A DNA stretch of 64,000 nt from Craterostigma plantagineum (GCA_027422505.1 JAPQWV010000126.1:1529001-1593000), one strand, 5' to 3'. Shown: positions 1 through 12,091, numbered from the stretch's first letter. Numbers and translations are program-made. The notes: a model not told the origin generated them from the sequence alone.

Positions 1-1733
1 ATCGAGAGGAGCATGTTGTACTTGTGGAGGTGGTTGTTCCATAGATGGACACAACCGACATGGTTGAGATTATGGCGGACATGGCTGCGGTGATGAAAGA
101 TCCAGATCAGATGGTGCATCGGGAGAGATAGAGGGCAAGGCATCAAGAAATTCCGATATCTCCAGTTGTGAGGCAGACTTCGAAGAGCCGGAATGAATAA
201 ACGAAAAGCTTGATTCATCAAACTTAGCATGCCGAGTGGTGTAAACACGCATGGATGTAGGGTCTAAGCATCGAAACCCTTTGTGACGTGTACTGTAACC
301 AATAAAGATGCATGGTAAGCTGCGTGGATCAAACTTTGTCTTAGCATAATCCCGAAGACAAGGATAAACTCGACAACCAAAAACGTGGAAAGAGTCGTAA
401 GAAGATACGCCCATACAAAATCTCAAACGTTGACTTCTTATCAAGAATGATAGTAGGAAGCCGATTAATAATGTAAACGGCTGTACTAAAGGCCTCCACC
501 CAAAAATGCATTGGAGCAGACGAATGGAAGAGAAGTGTAAGACCCATCTCCGTTATATGCTTGTGCTTGCGCTCAGCCCTACCATTCTGAGCAGGTGTAT
601 AAGGGCACGAGACGAAATGATGAATGCCACATTTCGCAAGGTGAGATTGGAGTTGATGATTGGTAAACTCAGTTCCCTCGTCACTCTGAAACTTTTTTAT
701 GTTGCAAGAAAACTGGTTTTCGACAAATAACTGAAACTGTAGAAAGATATCCACAAATTCAGACTTAGTACGTAGTGGGTAAAACCAAGAGAACCTGGAG
801 TGATCATCCACAAATACCGCATAGAAACGAAAACCTGATGTAGAGGTAACAGGCGCAGGACCCCACAAATCACAGTGTATCAGATCCAAGACCTGAGAAG
901 CTCGCCTGTCATTATTAGTGAATGGCATTCTGGTACTTTTGGCCAACTGACATAAGTTGCAAAGTTGAGGCGAAGGCAACAATGAAGTAACAGAAACCAA
1001 ACCAAGTTTATTCAATAAAGTAATCATAGAGTTTGCCACATGACCAAGGCGAGAATGCCATAATTCATAGGAACCATGTAACTTTTTATTCTGAATAATT
1101 GCAGAAAAAGATCTAGTGCGGAGTCCAATACATAAAGTCCACGATCACGGGTGTCTGTTGCGAGGAGATGACCAGTATCCCGATTCTGAATGCGGAACTG
1201 CGAATCAGTAAACGTGACTTGAACAAGAAAATTTCTAGTGAGTTGGCTCACCGACAATAGAATTTTAGTAAGTCCAGGCACAACAAGAACATTATGTAAT
1301 TGAGTGACAGAAAGAGTCTCACCATTTCCAACAGTTACGCGGTCATTACCAGAATAAGGGGAAGCATTATCAAGCTGAGTCGCGTCCAAAGTCATATGGG
1401 CCGAGGTCCCTGTATCTAAATACCAATCGGAGGCATTTGGTTGCGAGATTGAACAGCTTGTTGACAGGGCTTCCGCAAGATTAGCTGTGGACGATGGTAT
1501 GCAAGAGCGGTCGTAAGAATGATCAAAATGCTTCGGACAGTCGAAGACGTCATAATCGATCTCTCTACAGAAGTAACACCGAGGCGTATAGTTACGACGC
1601 CCTCGACCACCCCTATTGTTATTTTAGCGACCTCGTCCTGTGTTGGACCCGCGACCTCTGTAGACGCGTCCTCTACGTACAGCAGTGAAAGCGGCTTGGG
1701 AGGGAGGAGAAGTTTCTGCCTCAGCCATGAAAG
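1..1733 (-). pseudogene. Broken Copia gag-pol polyprotein
   Basis: Four open pieces on the minus strand cover the pol order. Near 1,580 is a zinc-knuckle-like run, C-x2-C-x9-C, with Tyr where the His of CCHC should be. At 1,390-1,430 is the aspartic protease motif WYLDTGTSAHMT. At 341-1039 are GAG-pre-integrase (CNLCQLAKS) and the integrase core with HCDLWGP, FVDDHSRF, FQSDEGTEF and QNGRAERKH, i.e. the D-D-E residues. At 70-444 is the post-integrase region with GYSTRHKGFRCLD. The last two pieces overlap in different frames near 410, so at least one frameshift separates them. An in-frame stop lies about 36 codons after the first gag ATG (near 1,730), just before the Arg/Gly-rich stretch. Reverse transcriptase is not in the window. 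The copy is dead unless sequence errors explain the breaks. Confidence 0.85.
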
Positions 1734-1810
1734 AAAGGCGGCGAAGAAGGACCGCTGCTGTAGGAACGGAGGTGGCAGAAGGGTTTCAAGCCGTGTTTAG
1801 CTTGATACCA

Positions 1811-1984
1811 TGTTAAGCTAATATTTTCGCTTAATCACTGAATGCAATTACATTGAATAATATATAAAGTACAATCCAACGTAAATTAAGAAGATAATAA
1901 GTGACATAAATAACTCAATCAATTACGTAAATAACTCAATTTGCTTGATTATCTCAATCAATAATTACTTGATTTTCGCTAACA
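1811..1984 (-). repeat. 5' LTR of the Copia element (174 bp)
   Basis: On the plus strand the segment starts TGTTA and ends TAACA, the inverted TG...CA ends expected of an LTR. The bases next to it inside the element (1799-1810) read TGGTATCAAGCT on the minus strand, one base short of the usual initiator-Met tRNA primer site TGGTATCAGAGC. The small size suits Copia. The partner LTR is outside the window, so the outer boundary rests on the terminal motif alone. Confidence 0.7.
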
Positions 1985-2444
1985 ATTATAATCCCATGTC
2001 GAGTCATAGGCGTTACATTGTCACATGGAAATAATGTAGAAATTCCATGCACGATTATGTATCCAAAAGATTACAGAAACTACAATTAGCGTTTATATTT
2101 GTAAAACAAGCAAGAAACATGTGGTGTTTGTCGCACTCCACACGCAAGAACTTCATTCACGTACGTTAAAGATTATGACATGCGTATGAAAACCATCTTA
2201 TTTTATTTTATTTTTGTTTTCGGCTAAATCAATCGTCATTTAGTAAGTTACCAGCATATTACATACAATTCACAGACTCATATATTATTGAAAACGAAGT
2301 GCAAGTAAATCACGAAATTCATAACTCTATCTTATTAACCACTGACACGCCCCATACCTTTTTTGCCATTAGAAAATTTCAACATCGCCTCATATAATAT
2401 ATCAGTATATTTTTATGGTTTCCATGTATTTATTTAAATTTGGA
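1985..2444. other. AT-rich intergenic DNA, nothing recognised
   Basis: No ORF with recognisable protein similarity, no LTR or terminal inverted repeat. It separates the Copia LTR from the tandem repeat block. Confidence 0.5.
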
Positions 2445-3415
2445 ATTTGTATGGCCAACGTTTTATCGTGCTTCACGACAATTGACACATAAACCCCCGC
2501 AATATTATATCAATCGCGTTACAATCACAATATCATCTGTCACTGTTCTATCATGTCGGGAAGAAAAGTCATAATAAATTTTCAACGATCTTCAATAGTG
2601 AGCACTGAACAGTATAATTTGTACTCTCCTATGCAATGTGCTATATAATATATATGCATATTAATTGTAAAATGATAATAAAAATAAAAGGAAAAAATGA
2701 CAATATAAAACTATTATGTAGTGGGTTGTTTTCTTTTTTATTTAATATTATTATTTTAAATTTATTTTAAGGGGATTAATTTGTATGGCCAACGTTTGTC
2801 GTGCTCACGAAAATGCATAAATACCCCAACAAAAAGCAATATTATATCAATCGCGTCACAATCACAATATTATCTGTCAATACGGCTCCATCATGTCGGG
2901 AAGAAAAATCATAATAAATTTTCAACGATCTTTAATAATGAGTAGTATAATTTGAACACTCTCATATCCCATGTGCTATATAATATATACTCATATTAAT
3001 TGTAATGATAATTAACCAAAAATAAAAGGGAAAAAATGACAATATAAAATTATTAAGTAGTGGGTTATTTTCTTTTTCTGTAATATTATTATTTCCAATT
3101 TATTTTGATTTTGATTAATTTGTATGGCCTACATTTTATCATGCGCCACGACAATTCATAAATACCCCAACTAAAGCTATATTATATGGATCGCGTCAAA
3201 ATCACAATATCGCCTACGGCTCTATCATGTCGGAAAGAAAAATCATAATAAATTTCAACGATCATCAATGATGAGTAGTATAATTTTTGGACACTCTCAT
3301 ATGCATTTGCTGATGTAATATATATGCACATTTGTAAAATGATAATTAACTAAAAGAACTGGAAATAAAATTGCAATATAAAAATATTATGAGTGGGCCG
3401 TTTTCTTTTTATTTA

Positions 3416-3786
3416 GAGTTAATTATGATTTAGGCCCCCTTTAAGTTTTACAAACAGATTCAGGCCATGTCAGTATAATTTTAGTTTTAAGGATCCGATT
3501 TCTGCAGTACCACATCATTGTTTTGCAGTATCACTTCATTGTTATCAGTACCACATCACTTGTTCTGCAGTACCATTTCATTGTTCTGCCGTAAAAAAAT
3601 GAAGTGGTACTGCAGAATAATGAGGTGATACTGCAGAACAATGAAGTGTGACTGCATAACAATGAAGTGGTACTGTGAACATGAAGTGATATTGCAGAAA
3701 TCGAGTCCTTAAAACTAATTCTTAAACTAAAAGGGCCTGGAATCAATTTTAAAACAATAACAGGGCCTGAAACATAAATTGTCCTT
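3416..3786. mobile_element. MITE with GGGCCTGAA-type terminal repeats and an internal hairpin
   Basis: The left end contains TTAATTATGATTTAGGCCCC. The right end is its near inverse, AGGGCCTGAAACATAAATT. Inside, imperfect ~22-bp units of the form GAACAATGAAGTGGTACTGCA occur in one orientation in the left arm and the opposite orientation in the right arm, meeting near 3595, so the element can fold into a long hairpin. Two diverged relatives lie at 14267-14581 and 48549-48866. Superfamily is not assigned because the target duplication is not clear. Confidence 0.65.
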
Positions 3787-3918
3787 CTATTTAATATTAT
3801 ATCAATCGCGTCACAATCGCAGTATTGTCAGTAACACCGGTTCTATCATGCGAGAAGAAAAATCATAATAAACTTTCAATGATCTTCAATCATGAGTAGT
3901 ATGATTTTTGGACTGCTA

Positions 3919-3922
3919 TATA

Positions 3923-3960
<38 letters not shown>
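3919..3960. repeat. (TA)n microsatellite
   Basis: An almost uninterrupted run of TA dinucleotides of about 40 bp, extending a TATAATATAAT motif inside the fourth tandem unit. Confidence 0.9.
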
Positions 3961-3963
<3 letters not shown>

Positions 3964-4050
3964 CATGTTAGTTGTAAAATGATTATTAACTAGGAAACAC
4001 TTGAGAAAAAAAATTTTATGTCATATTATATTATCTTTAATTTATAGTGA

Positions 4051-4633
4051 TAGGTGGGATCGGGGTTTGGTTTTTCGATGTTCGGGTTTTCGGTTATTTA
4101 TTTTGGTACCCAATCCCGATCCGATTAATGGCGCGTACCCAAACCCATAGGGTACCCACTGGTCGATTCGGTTTTTTCAAAATTTTTATTTGTTTTGAAA
4201 TTTAGATAAGCTCAGTTAGGGTTCTTTACAAATCATACCTTTAATTTAATTGACGAGGATAACGGGGTGGACGGCGGCAGCCGACGAGGCTGACAGACGG
4301 CGGAAGGGAGCTGGTTGGGCTGGGTTGAATGTTGATTGTGTGTGTCGCGTGTGTATTAGTTTTTTTTTTCCTTTTATTAGTTGGCCAGACCAGACTTAGA
4401 TTTTTATATATGTATTGTTTATATTAGTGTGTCGGGCTTTATCCTATGTTTATATATTTTTTTCTTTTCTTAGTTGGGCCAGACCATAGTCCATATGGAC
4501 TTCCTTTTTTTTTGGGTCGGATACCCGATCGGGTAGCATATACCCTCTACGCGACCCGAGATACGCGATCACCCAACCCGATTTCATCCAATATGGGAAA
4601 AATCTGAAACCCGAATCCGAAAGCACACCCCTA
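4051..4633. mobile_element. Probable non-autonomous DNA element rich in GGGT/ACCC
   Basis: The left end TAGGTGGGATCGGGG and the inverse of the right end (TTAGGGGTGTGCTTTCGG) are loosely matching inverted termini. Both subterminal regions are packed with CCCGATCCG/CGGATCGGG-like motifs, a pattern common in plant hAT MITEs. No convincing 8-bp target duplication was found, so boundaries and superfamily are tentative. Confidence 0.45.
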
Positions 4634-4854
4634 ACAGAAATGACGGACCACCTAAGGGATACAAATATGTGATAGTTATTTTTCGATCACCCTGAAAAAG
4701 CTAAGTGGATCTTAGATACGGTGATTGGATGATCAACAAAACTACCCCTTACTTTTTAACGTTTCTACCTTGTATACCAGTATTTATATTAAACTAATGA
4801 AATATTAAAAAAAAGTAGTTGTTAAAGAAATAAAATACTAATTTTATACAATAA

Positions 4855-5114
4855 TACTTCCTCTGTCCCATCTAATTCTTCTCAAAGATTAGTGGGCACG
4901 GAGATTAAGAAACAACATTATTTTAATATTATAGTACACTTTTAAGGTATGAATACTTATTAGTGGGCACGCAAATTAAGAAGTCTTTTTTAATATAAAT
5001 GGGGTAATTAGTTTAATTATTGGAGTAACTTTTTACCAAAATTGGAAATGGTAAGAATCATGTGGGACGCCCGAAATAGAAAGATGGAAAGAAATAAGTG
5101 AGACGGAGGTAGTA
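4855..5114. mobile_element. Stowaway-like MITE (Tc1/Mariner)
   Basis: Terminal inverted repeats TACTTCCTCTGTCCCA (left) and TGAGACGGAGGTAGTA (right) match the CTCCCTCCGTCCC consensus common to plant Stowaway-like elements. Both ends sit at a TA dinucleotide, as expected for TA target duplication. AT-rich and non-coding inside. Confidence 0.65.
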
Positions 5115-5576
5115 CTAAATAACGCTTAAGTTAAAACTTAGACTGAAATATTAATCATTATCACATAGAATATCATCTTAAAAAGATTATTTAATTATTT
5201 AAAATAATATGTCTAGATTTTACACAATATAATCATGCATACCACAGTGATTAAACAAACATAATACTTACATATCACCTTGATCAGCAAAATAAAAAAT
5301 ATCAATTAAAGCAAACACAATAATGATATATCACCTTAATCCACATTTTTGTTATACTCTCATCACGGTGATGTGAGTATCACCGTAATATTGTATCACT
5401 TCAAAGAAACACACCCTTCATAAAAGAGTATTGATATGGATTAGGCTCAAAGCATTAAGATGACAGAGAGTATGCGTCCGTGTGGTTGGTTTAGTTGGGC
5501 ATAATAAATTTATTTGCGCTTATCCATATTCATATATATGTTATAAGCATAGTTGGGCGTTGGCTATTGTTCAAAG
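5115..5576. other. AT-rich intergenic DNA
   Basis: Non-coding. It contains repeated ATATCACCTTAAT/ATCACCGTAATA phrases around 5270-5400, but I could not delimit an element. Confidence 0.4.
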
Positions 5577-6326
5577 TAGACGTGTTCATACGGTTACAGT
5601 TACGATTCACGGTTATGACCCGCCGTTTTACGGTTAATAAAAACGTCTTATCGTAACCGAACCGCGGTAATCACGGTTATGGTTATGGTTTTGAACCGGT
5701 CGAGCCGGTTACGGTTGCGGTTTTGAACCGCCGGTTTACGGTTTTTCTAATTCTTTTTTAGAATTTTCTCTCTTATAATAATCTAAATATATCAAAAAAC
5801 TTTGATATTTTTATATAAAAATGTAAAAAAAAAAAGAAATTTCCATTCAAAGTTAGAATTTTATTTAATAACCTTCAACATTTGCAAATAAAAAATTACA
5901 CCTTAAATATTTAAAAGTATTACGATTATAATTCATTCTTCGATTCGAAAATATTTGACGGACATTCGTCCTAGGCATTTAGTTCTAAATATCTTGTTTA
6001 TCAATCAATATTCGTCTAACTTTTCTAAGTCAACTTTATGATAGTTCATAAACAAAAATAATAATTAAATATGGTGAATAAATTATCATTGGATATTATG
6101 ACAAGAATAATAAATATATTTAATTATTTAATTATTATTATTTGATATATTTAATTATTATTTAATCGCCGGTTTACGGTTAGGAAATGAAGAACCGTAA
6201 CCGAACCTTCATAATTTACGGTTCGGTTACGGTTTGAACCGTAACTGTTGACCACGGTTAACCGAACCGTTGACCGACGGTTTGGTTACGGTTTGGTTAC
6301 GGTTTCAAACCGTCTGAACACCTCTA
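5577..6326. mobile_element. hAT-type non-autonomous element (750 bp) with 8-bp target duplication
   Basis: Flanked by a perfect 8-bp direct repeat GTTCAAAG (5569-5576 and 6327-6334), the length made by hAT transposases. Termini are imperfect inverted repeats: TAGACGTGTTCATACGGTT on the left and the inverse of AACCGTCTGAACACCTCTA on the right. Both subterminal regions are crowded with CGGTTACGGTT and AACCGTAACCG motifs, likely transposase-binding repeats. The centre is AT-rich with no ORF, so it would need a transposase supplied in trans. Confidence 0.85.
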
Positions 6327-6794
6327 GTTCAAAGTTTGAACGCACCATATTTAAATAATCCATATTATTTCTCCGTACCGTATGCTAGTACTTTTAATCT
6401 GTAATTATAATTAATACTCTTAATATTTCGCACTATTCGTGTGCTAAAAAACTGTTTGTTTAATATTGAATGTCTACATATCCAAAATCCAACTAAGAAA
6501 ACGACAAATGTCTTTTAATATTCCTACTTACTGGACTGCTCGATATTAATAGTTATGATCTTAATTATATGACGGTGAGTTAACGATTCCTGGGGCATGA
6601 TCATTGATCCTTTCCTTTCATGTCCGTGTAAGAAATCATCGTCTATGAAACGAGATACGATGTGGCCATATTTTTCTTTTCTACCTTAACATGAATATTC
6701 AAAGATACAATTATATGTAAATTCGCGGGTAAACCTGATGGAAAAAGATTCAATCAACATGTCGTTACTCACACTAAAACCATAATTATTCTCA
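6327..6794. other. AT-rich intergenic DNA, nothing recognised
   Basis: Non-coding DNA between a hAT element and a mini-Helitron. No ORF, no inverted termini. Confidence 0.4.
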
Positions 6795-6996
6795 CTAATG
6801 TTAGCACACCCAATGTGTGTGCAACTTAAATTATTTAAATTAAGTTATTTAAAAATAATTGTAATTTAAAGATAATTTTGTAATAAATGAAAATTAAGGG
6901 TAAATTGTAAAAGTAAGCAGTTAAGGGTAAAATTGGAAATTACATGTTAAATTGACAGTTGACAGTTTATAAACCCCCTAGTATAGATGGTACAGA
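6795..6996 (-). mobile_element. Mini-Helitron (about 200 bp)
   Basis: Read on the minus strand, the 5' end is A|TCTGTACCATCTATAC, matching the TCTRTAC start of many plant Helitrons. The 3' end has a hairpin (GCACACACATTGGGTGTGC) followed by TAACATTAG|T. The canonical last bases are CTAG, here TTAG, so the 3' boundary is slightly uncertain. No coding content. It abuts a second mini-Helitron two bases away. Confidence 0.6.
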
Positions 6997-6998
6997 TA

Positions 6999-7223
6999 CT
7001 AGTATGTAAAAGCACACCTAATGTGCGTGCAAATATTTCAATTTATTTTATGTTTTGAATATTTTATATTACTAATAAATTACTTAGCAAATAAATGTCA
7101 ATCTAAGGATAAACTTGTAAGGGCAAAATTATAATTAAGCAATTAAGGGACAATTGTAAATCACTGTGACAAATCAAATTGACAGTTTTTATCTACCATA
7201 GGCTCCTTATATTAGAGTATAGA
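6999..7223 (-). mobile_element. Mini-Helitron (225 bp)
   Basis: Minus strand: 5' end A|TCTATACTCTAATATAAGG. The 3' end is a hairpin GCACGCACATTAGGTGTGC followed by TTTTACATACTAG|T. TC start, hairpin about 11 bp before CTAG and an A-T insertion site are the full Helitron signature. No coding content. Same family and orientation as its neighbours at 6795-6996 and 47944-48202. Confidence 0.75.
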
Positions 7224-9004
7224 TTTTTCTAGGGATGTTAAAAATCGACCCGACCCGCCAACCCGACACGAACCGTACCCGAAAATAGCAGGTTCGGGTT
7301 AACATTTTTGACCTGTTTACTTAAATGGGTAAACCCGAACCAAACTCAATTATTAAGTGGGTCAGGTTAGGGTTCGGATGTTTAACCCGAAATCAACTTG
7401 AAATCAACCCGAAGTCGACCCCTTTATTAACCCATTTAACAAGAATAATATATATTATCAAAATATTATTACTATAAACAAAACAAAAGGATTAACCATA
7501 ATTCTCTATCCACTCTCACGCTGACACATGCTCCAAAGCCACATGGGTTCTTCATCGTCGACTATAACGTCCCCAAAAAGGTAGAAAAAGGGGTCCTTGA
7601 TTGATCGACATCGTCGTTGTTTTAGATCATAATCTGCTCGGGAAGCTCATGCTTCGTTGATTGCGTTATGGTTCTCTTCATGCAAAGATGTAATGAACAT
7701 AAGGGTGAGCTGTGAGAGATCGAATGGAAGAGAGTATGATATCAAGACATTGATGAACTCTTCGTTGTACTTCCCTCTCCGAGGTATTCATCATAAGACG
7801 TGATTATTACAGGTGAATGAATCGCCTGCGCTGTAGTTTGTAAGATTGTACCGTAGTGTTCTTTTTTTTTTTCTTTAGAACCAGCTGTGCTTATGAAATA
7901 GGGTTTGCTTGGTTTTGTTTTTGTTTTCTAGACTCTGGGATTTGATTGATATCTTCTTGTGTTTTATCCGATGCATCATGGTATGTACTAGTTTTGCTCT
8001 CATACTTGAAAGTATCAAATCTAAAATTCAACACTTCAATAATTTATATTGAAATACTGCATCATTATTAGTGCATTTGACCAGTGCCCCATATGCTATG
8101 AAAAATGCGATCTTTTAAAAAATGCTTTGTATTAACACTTCGCTTGAAAGGGATAATACTATATCATACCATCTATATATATTTGGTAAGAAGAATTGGC
8201 TTCGCTAATCAAGGCACATTGGATCACCTAATTAGCTGGGTAGAAGCCGAGGGAATATAAGGGAAAAAAGGTTTATTTTAACTGAAGCGTTTAAAGATTA
8301 AGACTTGTTCGTTTCTTACATCGAGAGATGAGAAATTATGTCGGATTTCATCTTTTCTTTTTTATAATCTATGTACTTTGTGTCAGCTTGTGGCCATCTG
8401 CTTGTTTGAGCTTAGCCAACATCCTAAAGGGAATCCTATGAAATGTCTCCTTCGATGTGATTGTTCTTTCTTTACATATATACAAATATATATATGAGAA
8501 TATTGTATGAATTTCTCAGCCTCTCTAAGTCCCTTTGATTAGAGGATGGGTTTAGATGATATTAGTTTTAGTTGGGTTTAGTTGGGTTTTAGATTTAAAT
8601 AAATACAATTACAAATCAATCCTTCATTTAATTAAAAAAAAATCCGGTAGGGAGAGTGGGAGAGAGAGGAAGAAGGTAGAGAAAGATGGGGGGAAGGGGC
8701 TTCTGATATTATACTAACCCATCTAATATTATATGTGTGTTTTTAGTACTTTCTGATTGTTAACATGATGTAATGTAGGTGTTATTCTATTAAATAAAAT
8801 GGGAAATTTAACATATTATATGGAAAAGAGGGCTTGTGATTGGGCTCAAGCGCATGTAGAAGATAAAGAGATGGGCTCAGTAGTGGGTACTTTCATAATC
8901 ACATTTCATTGTCAAATTCCAATATTCTTATTTATTGATTCTGAAATAACCAAAAGCCCCACCTCAACTCAAAATGACTGACGTCTTCTCAACCATTTTC
9001 GATA
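7224..9004. other. Intergenic DNA with a CGGGTT-rich element fragment
   Basis: 7235-7450 is dense in ACCCGAAC/GGGTTCGG motifs, resembling one end of a hAT-type MITE, with no partner end found. The remainder (7.5-9.0 kb) has no recognisable protein, RNA gene or terminal repeat. The 60-codon ORF at 8799-8981 has no recognisable similarity and is not called. Confidence 0.4.
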
Positions 9005-11533
9005 CTAGGTGTTACCCGTGCTAAAGCACGGGTTATATTTTTTAAATATGATTACACGTAGTGTAGTATCAGTTAGCTTCTATTGGAAGCAGGTTTGGTA
9101 GAACCCGAAATTTATCTCTTGAAACGGACTCGAGACTGCTCTACCCAGTGCCAAACCCCGAGTAAGCGGGATCTGATCAGACAGACCCGCCACACCCGAT
9201 TGCTTTATAATTTAGGTACTCTCATTGGCAGGTAAGCTGTAATGACAATGTATTCTACAGCGATAACAGGATAATATGTGAAGTAACATATACAACACTA
9301 TGTTCATCACAATGAACCAAGTTATTCACGTCCATTGACCTGATATACCTCGTCGTGTCCTCGTAAAAGACTACACCACTATAAGTCTGCAAATTTACAC
9401 GACTGCGACTTCGTACGGCTATATTGTTGTAAGACTGCGGTTTGCAACTTTGTCAGACTACACCAGTGTAAGATGCAAATTTGCACGATTATAAATTTGC
9501 AAGACTTCTTGTGAAGTATGTGATTGTAACTTTGTAAGAATGCGAATTTGCACGTTATAAATATGCAAGACTTCTTGTCAAGTATGTGATCCTCAAATTA
9601 TTTCCTAGTTTATATTCTATGATGAATTTTCTAACATTAGTCTTTCCTTGCTATATAGTAGTTGCATATTCCCTAACTATCCACGGGATACATGCGGCTA
9701 TTTTATTTTTTTGATAGTGTTGGATTTCCAAAGTTGGATCCTCAACACTCACATTTTCTCCCGGTTCTTTTGGAACCACAAGATATTTTGTTTATGAAAT
9801 TTAATTACATGTTTCAAATAGATGGATACCTATCTGTAGTGTCATTGCATAACATACTCTGAGGGGAAATTATCAGCGTCGTAATTTGAATAACCACGTT
9901 TTGTCTGATGAGGAAAGAATGATCCTCGAAATAAGAATTTATTTTTGCGTTCAATAACTCTTGCTGGCCAACTGCGAGACCACCAGCTGCGTTTATGCAT
10001 TCTGTAAGCCGGACACTGTGAAAAGCGCATCGAACAATATTTAAATAGTCATAAAAAAATTGACGATAACAATAGTCGTGTAAATTATAACATTCAATCG
10101 CCCGTCTTTCAAATAGTACTTACAGAAAAAGTCGTACACCAAACATTATGTAATTATAGAATAATTGGGAGGAAAAAGATACCAAAAAAATATTGTGTAA
10201 TTACGCGCTCATACCTCAATATCTGTATCAATATTGGAACTATTTTATGTCATATTATGTTGTATAATATTATATTATATTAAAGGTTGATGCGAAGAAC
10301 GGTTATATTAACGTAGATGTAGACCACTCCAGCCCTACCCATGGAGGTTAGTGCATCAGATGTCTCTTTGACGACCGTTTCCTTGATATCCCAACTGAAG
10401 AAATTGCAGCTATTCCAGCGTTTCAAAGTCCATTTCAAATATGAAAAGAAAAATATATATTAAGATATTTAAAAAAATATCTATACCCGTCATGGAACAT
10501 GAATCAACGAAATTCTTGAACTACTTTGTCACATTCTAGAAGATTATCCATGAATTTTTGCGTTGTCCATCGTCAATACGACTAATTGTTGTATCCACCC
10601 ATACCACCGATTTGATGAAATATAATAAGGAAAACACAATGATTGTATGAGTAGAGGCAAATATTTGATGATGAAGTGTTAAATGAAGTCATTAACCATA
10701 AAATCAAGTACACTTTTTACTAATGAAAGGTAAAAGCATACCCATTGCCATACCGTTGTCGTACATGAGCTGCTAATTTATCATAATGATACCATCCTAG
10801 CTTTATTCCGATAATGCTTCAAACGTTTGGAAGAGAGTAATTAGTAGTTGGTCCGACTTGAAAGAAAAAATGCGATTCAAGATTTTTATATCATTCTTCA
10901 AGTTTCCCAATGGAATAACATTCACCATCATTGATCACAAAAGAATTATTAGGTTACCAAAAACTGTTAACCCTTTATAAGAATCAAACACATCTTAATA
11001 TTACAACCTTTGACTCCTCAACTCAAATACAAAAAAAAAAAGTGATGCCAACTGAGGAGATATTCGATTTTCTTGCACGTGAGAAGTCATTGTGTCATCG
11101 TAAACTCGCCAAATTGAGGCCACGCCGAAATCAAGGGAAAAATCAACTACGCCTCGCTGTGTAGGTCCCACAACAATACACAAATAACGACATGTGGCTA
11201 AGTGCCTGATCATCCGACGCCATTTGAGGGGTAGTCGTCACAAATGGTGAGAAAAATAGGAAAAAAAAAAAGCAAAGAAAGGAAAAAAATACCGAGCCAC
11301 CCATCGCCAGAATCTCATCACATCGCCCCAAATAGCTGCTTGAAGCCTTGCTTTATAAGATTTGGCTTTGCTAATGCTTGTCAGCTCTTGAAACCTTTCA
11401 CAACCACTCACCATCCCTTATTAACTTCTTGTATCCGCTTGCCACATCGTTCGCACAGCAGTTGCACCCAAGATCTAACCCTCTGCGACTTCTAGCAGTT
11501 CTCCCTCTCCAACCCGAGCAACACGCGTCTTAC

Positions 11534-11708
11534 CTGATTCGATCTCCGTGCGTCGAAGCTGCTTTCAGTTGCGATATGCAGCCCAACACCAGCCAAATAT
11601 GCCATAACGGCATCTAGCAGCTGAGGTATCCTGCCTTGCAATAAAGATCTGACCAGTGAGGTCTCGTAACTCCACGCTATAGCAGTCGTCGTCGAGGCTA
11701 CTTTGAAC
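11534..11708 (-). pseudogene. Captured exon-like fragment inside the Helitron (unidentified)
   Basis: Between an acceptor (GTGCAG|GTTC) and a donor (TCAG|GTAAGA) the minus strand is open for 58 codons in one frame, including SLLQGRIPQLLDAVMAYLAG. Open frame plus proper splice sites inside a Helitron suggest an exon from a host gene. The source gene was not recognised. It lies 384 bp downstream of the neighbouring fragment at 12092-12178. Confidence 0.5.
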
Positions 11709-12091
11709 CTGCACGCACTTTTAAAGATTCAGAAATAAATTTAATAAATTCGGATTCACATCAATTTATCGAAAATTTACCAACGAAAAGGTAAAACAAA
11801 AGACGCGTCAGTTACTTGTATTTATTTTTTTAGTAGTATGAGAATGTTTTCAATGATCTTGCTTTGTTAGGCCCGTCGTTGCTGTTGTTATCGAGTTTGC
11901 CAGCTACTCGACTATTTGAAGAATGCATGACCATTGCTCAGTTAATTGTTGAAGGCCCTACAGATTAGAATGTTATCGAATATTAGTGAAATGATACCTT
12001 ACCACACATTTTCGAGGGAAAGTACAGCAAAGAAAGAAAGAAATCTAGTAAATTTCTGGATCGTATTCTTAAAAACGTGATAATAGTGTAC

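Larger units (their letters stand above)
1..1984 (-). mobile_element. Ty1/Copia LTR retrotransposon, truncated by the window edge
   Basis: The element runs right to left: 5' LTR (1811-1984), primer-binding site (1799-1810), a short gag remnant, protease, GAG-pre-integrase, integrase and the region after integrase, then the window edge. The order protease-integrase before reverse transcriptase is diagnostic of Copia. Only about 200 bp separate the PBS from the zinc-knuckle region, so most of gag is missing. The coding frame is interrupted several times. The 3' half (RT, RNase H, 3' LTR) would lie left of base 1, so the target-site duplication cannot be tested. Confidence 0.88.
2445..3960. repeat. 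Direct tandem repeat, ~335-bp unit, three copies plus a partial fourth
   Basis: Units start at 2445, 2779 and 3118 with ATTTGTATGGCC (periods 334 and 339). Each carries ATATCAATCGCGT or a variant, then CTATCATGTCGG, AAATCATAATAAATTT and TATAATATATATGCA at the same offsets. A fourth copy resumes at about 3787 lacking its first ~90 bp, and runs into a (TA)n tract. A MITE (3416-3786) lies between copies 3 and 4. Similarity between units is clear but imperfect, with small indels. There is no coding potential. It may be a short satellite-like array or an internal repeat of an unrecognised element. Confidence 0.8.

Noticed and set aside
3505..3690. CRISPR-like array of short repeats
   Set aside because: Units are imperfect, reverse orientation halfway and sit within MITE ends in a plant genome; it is a hairpin MITE, not an array with spacers.
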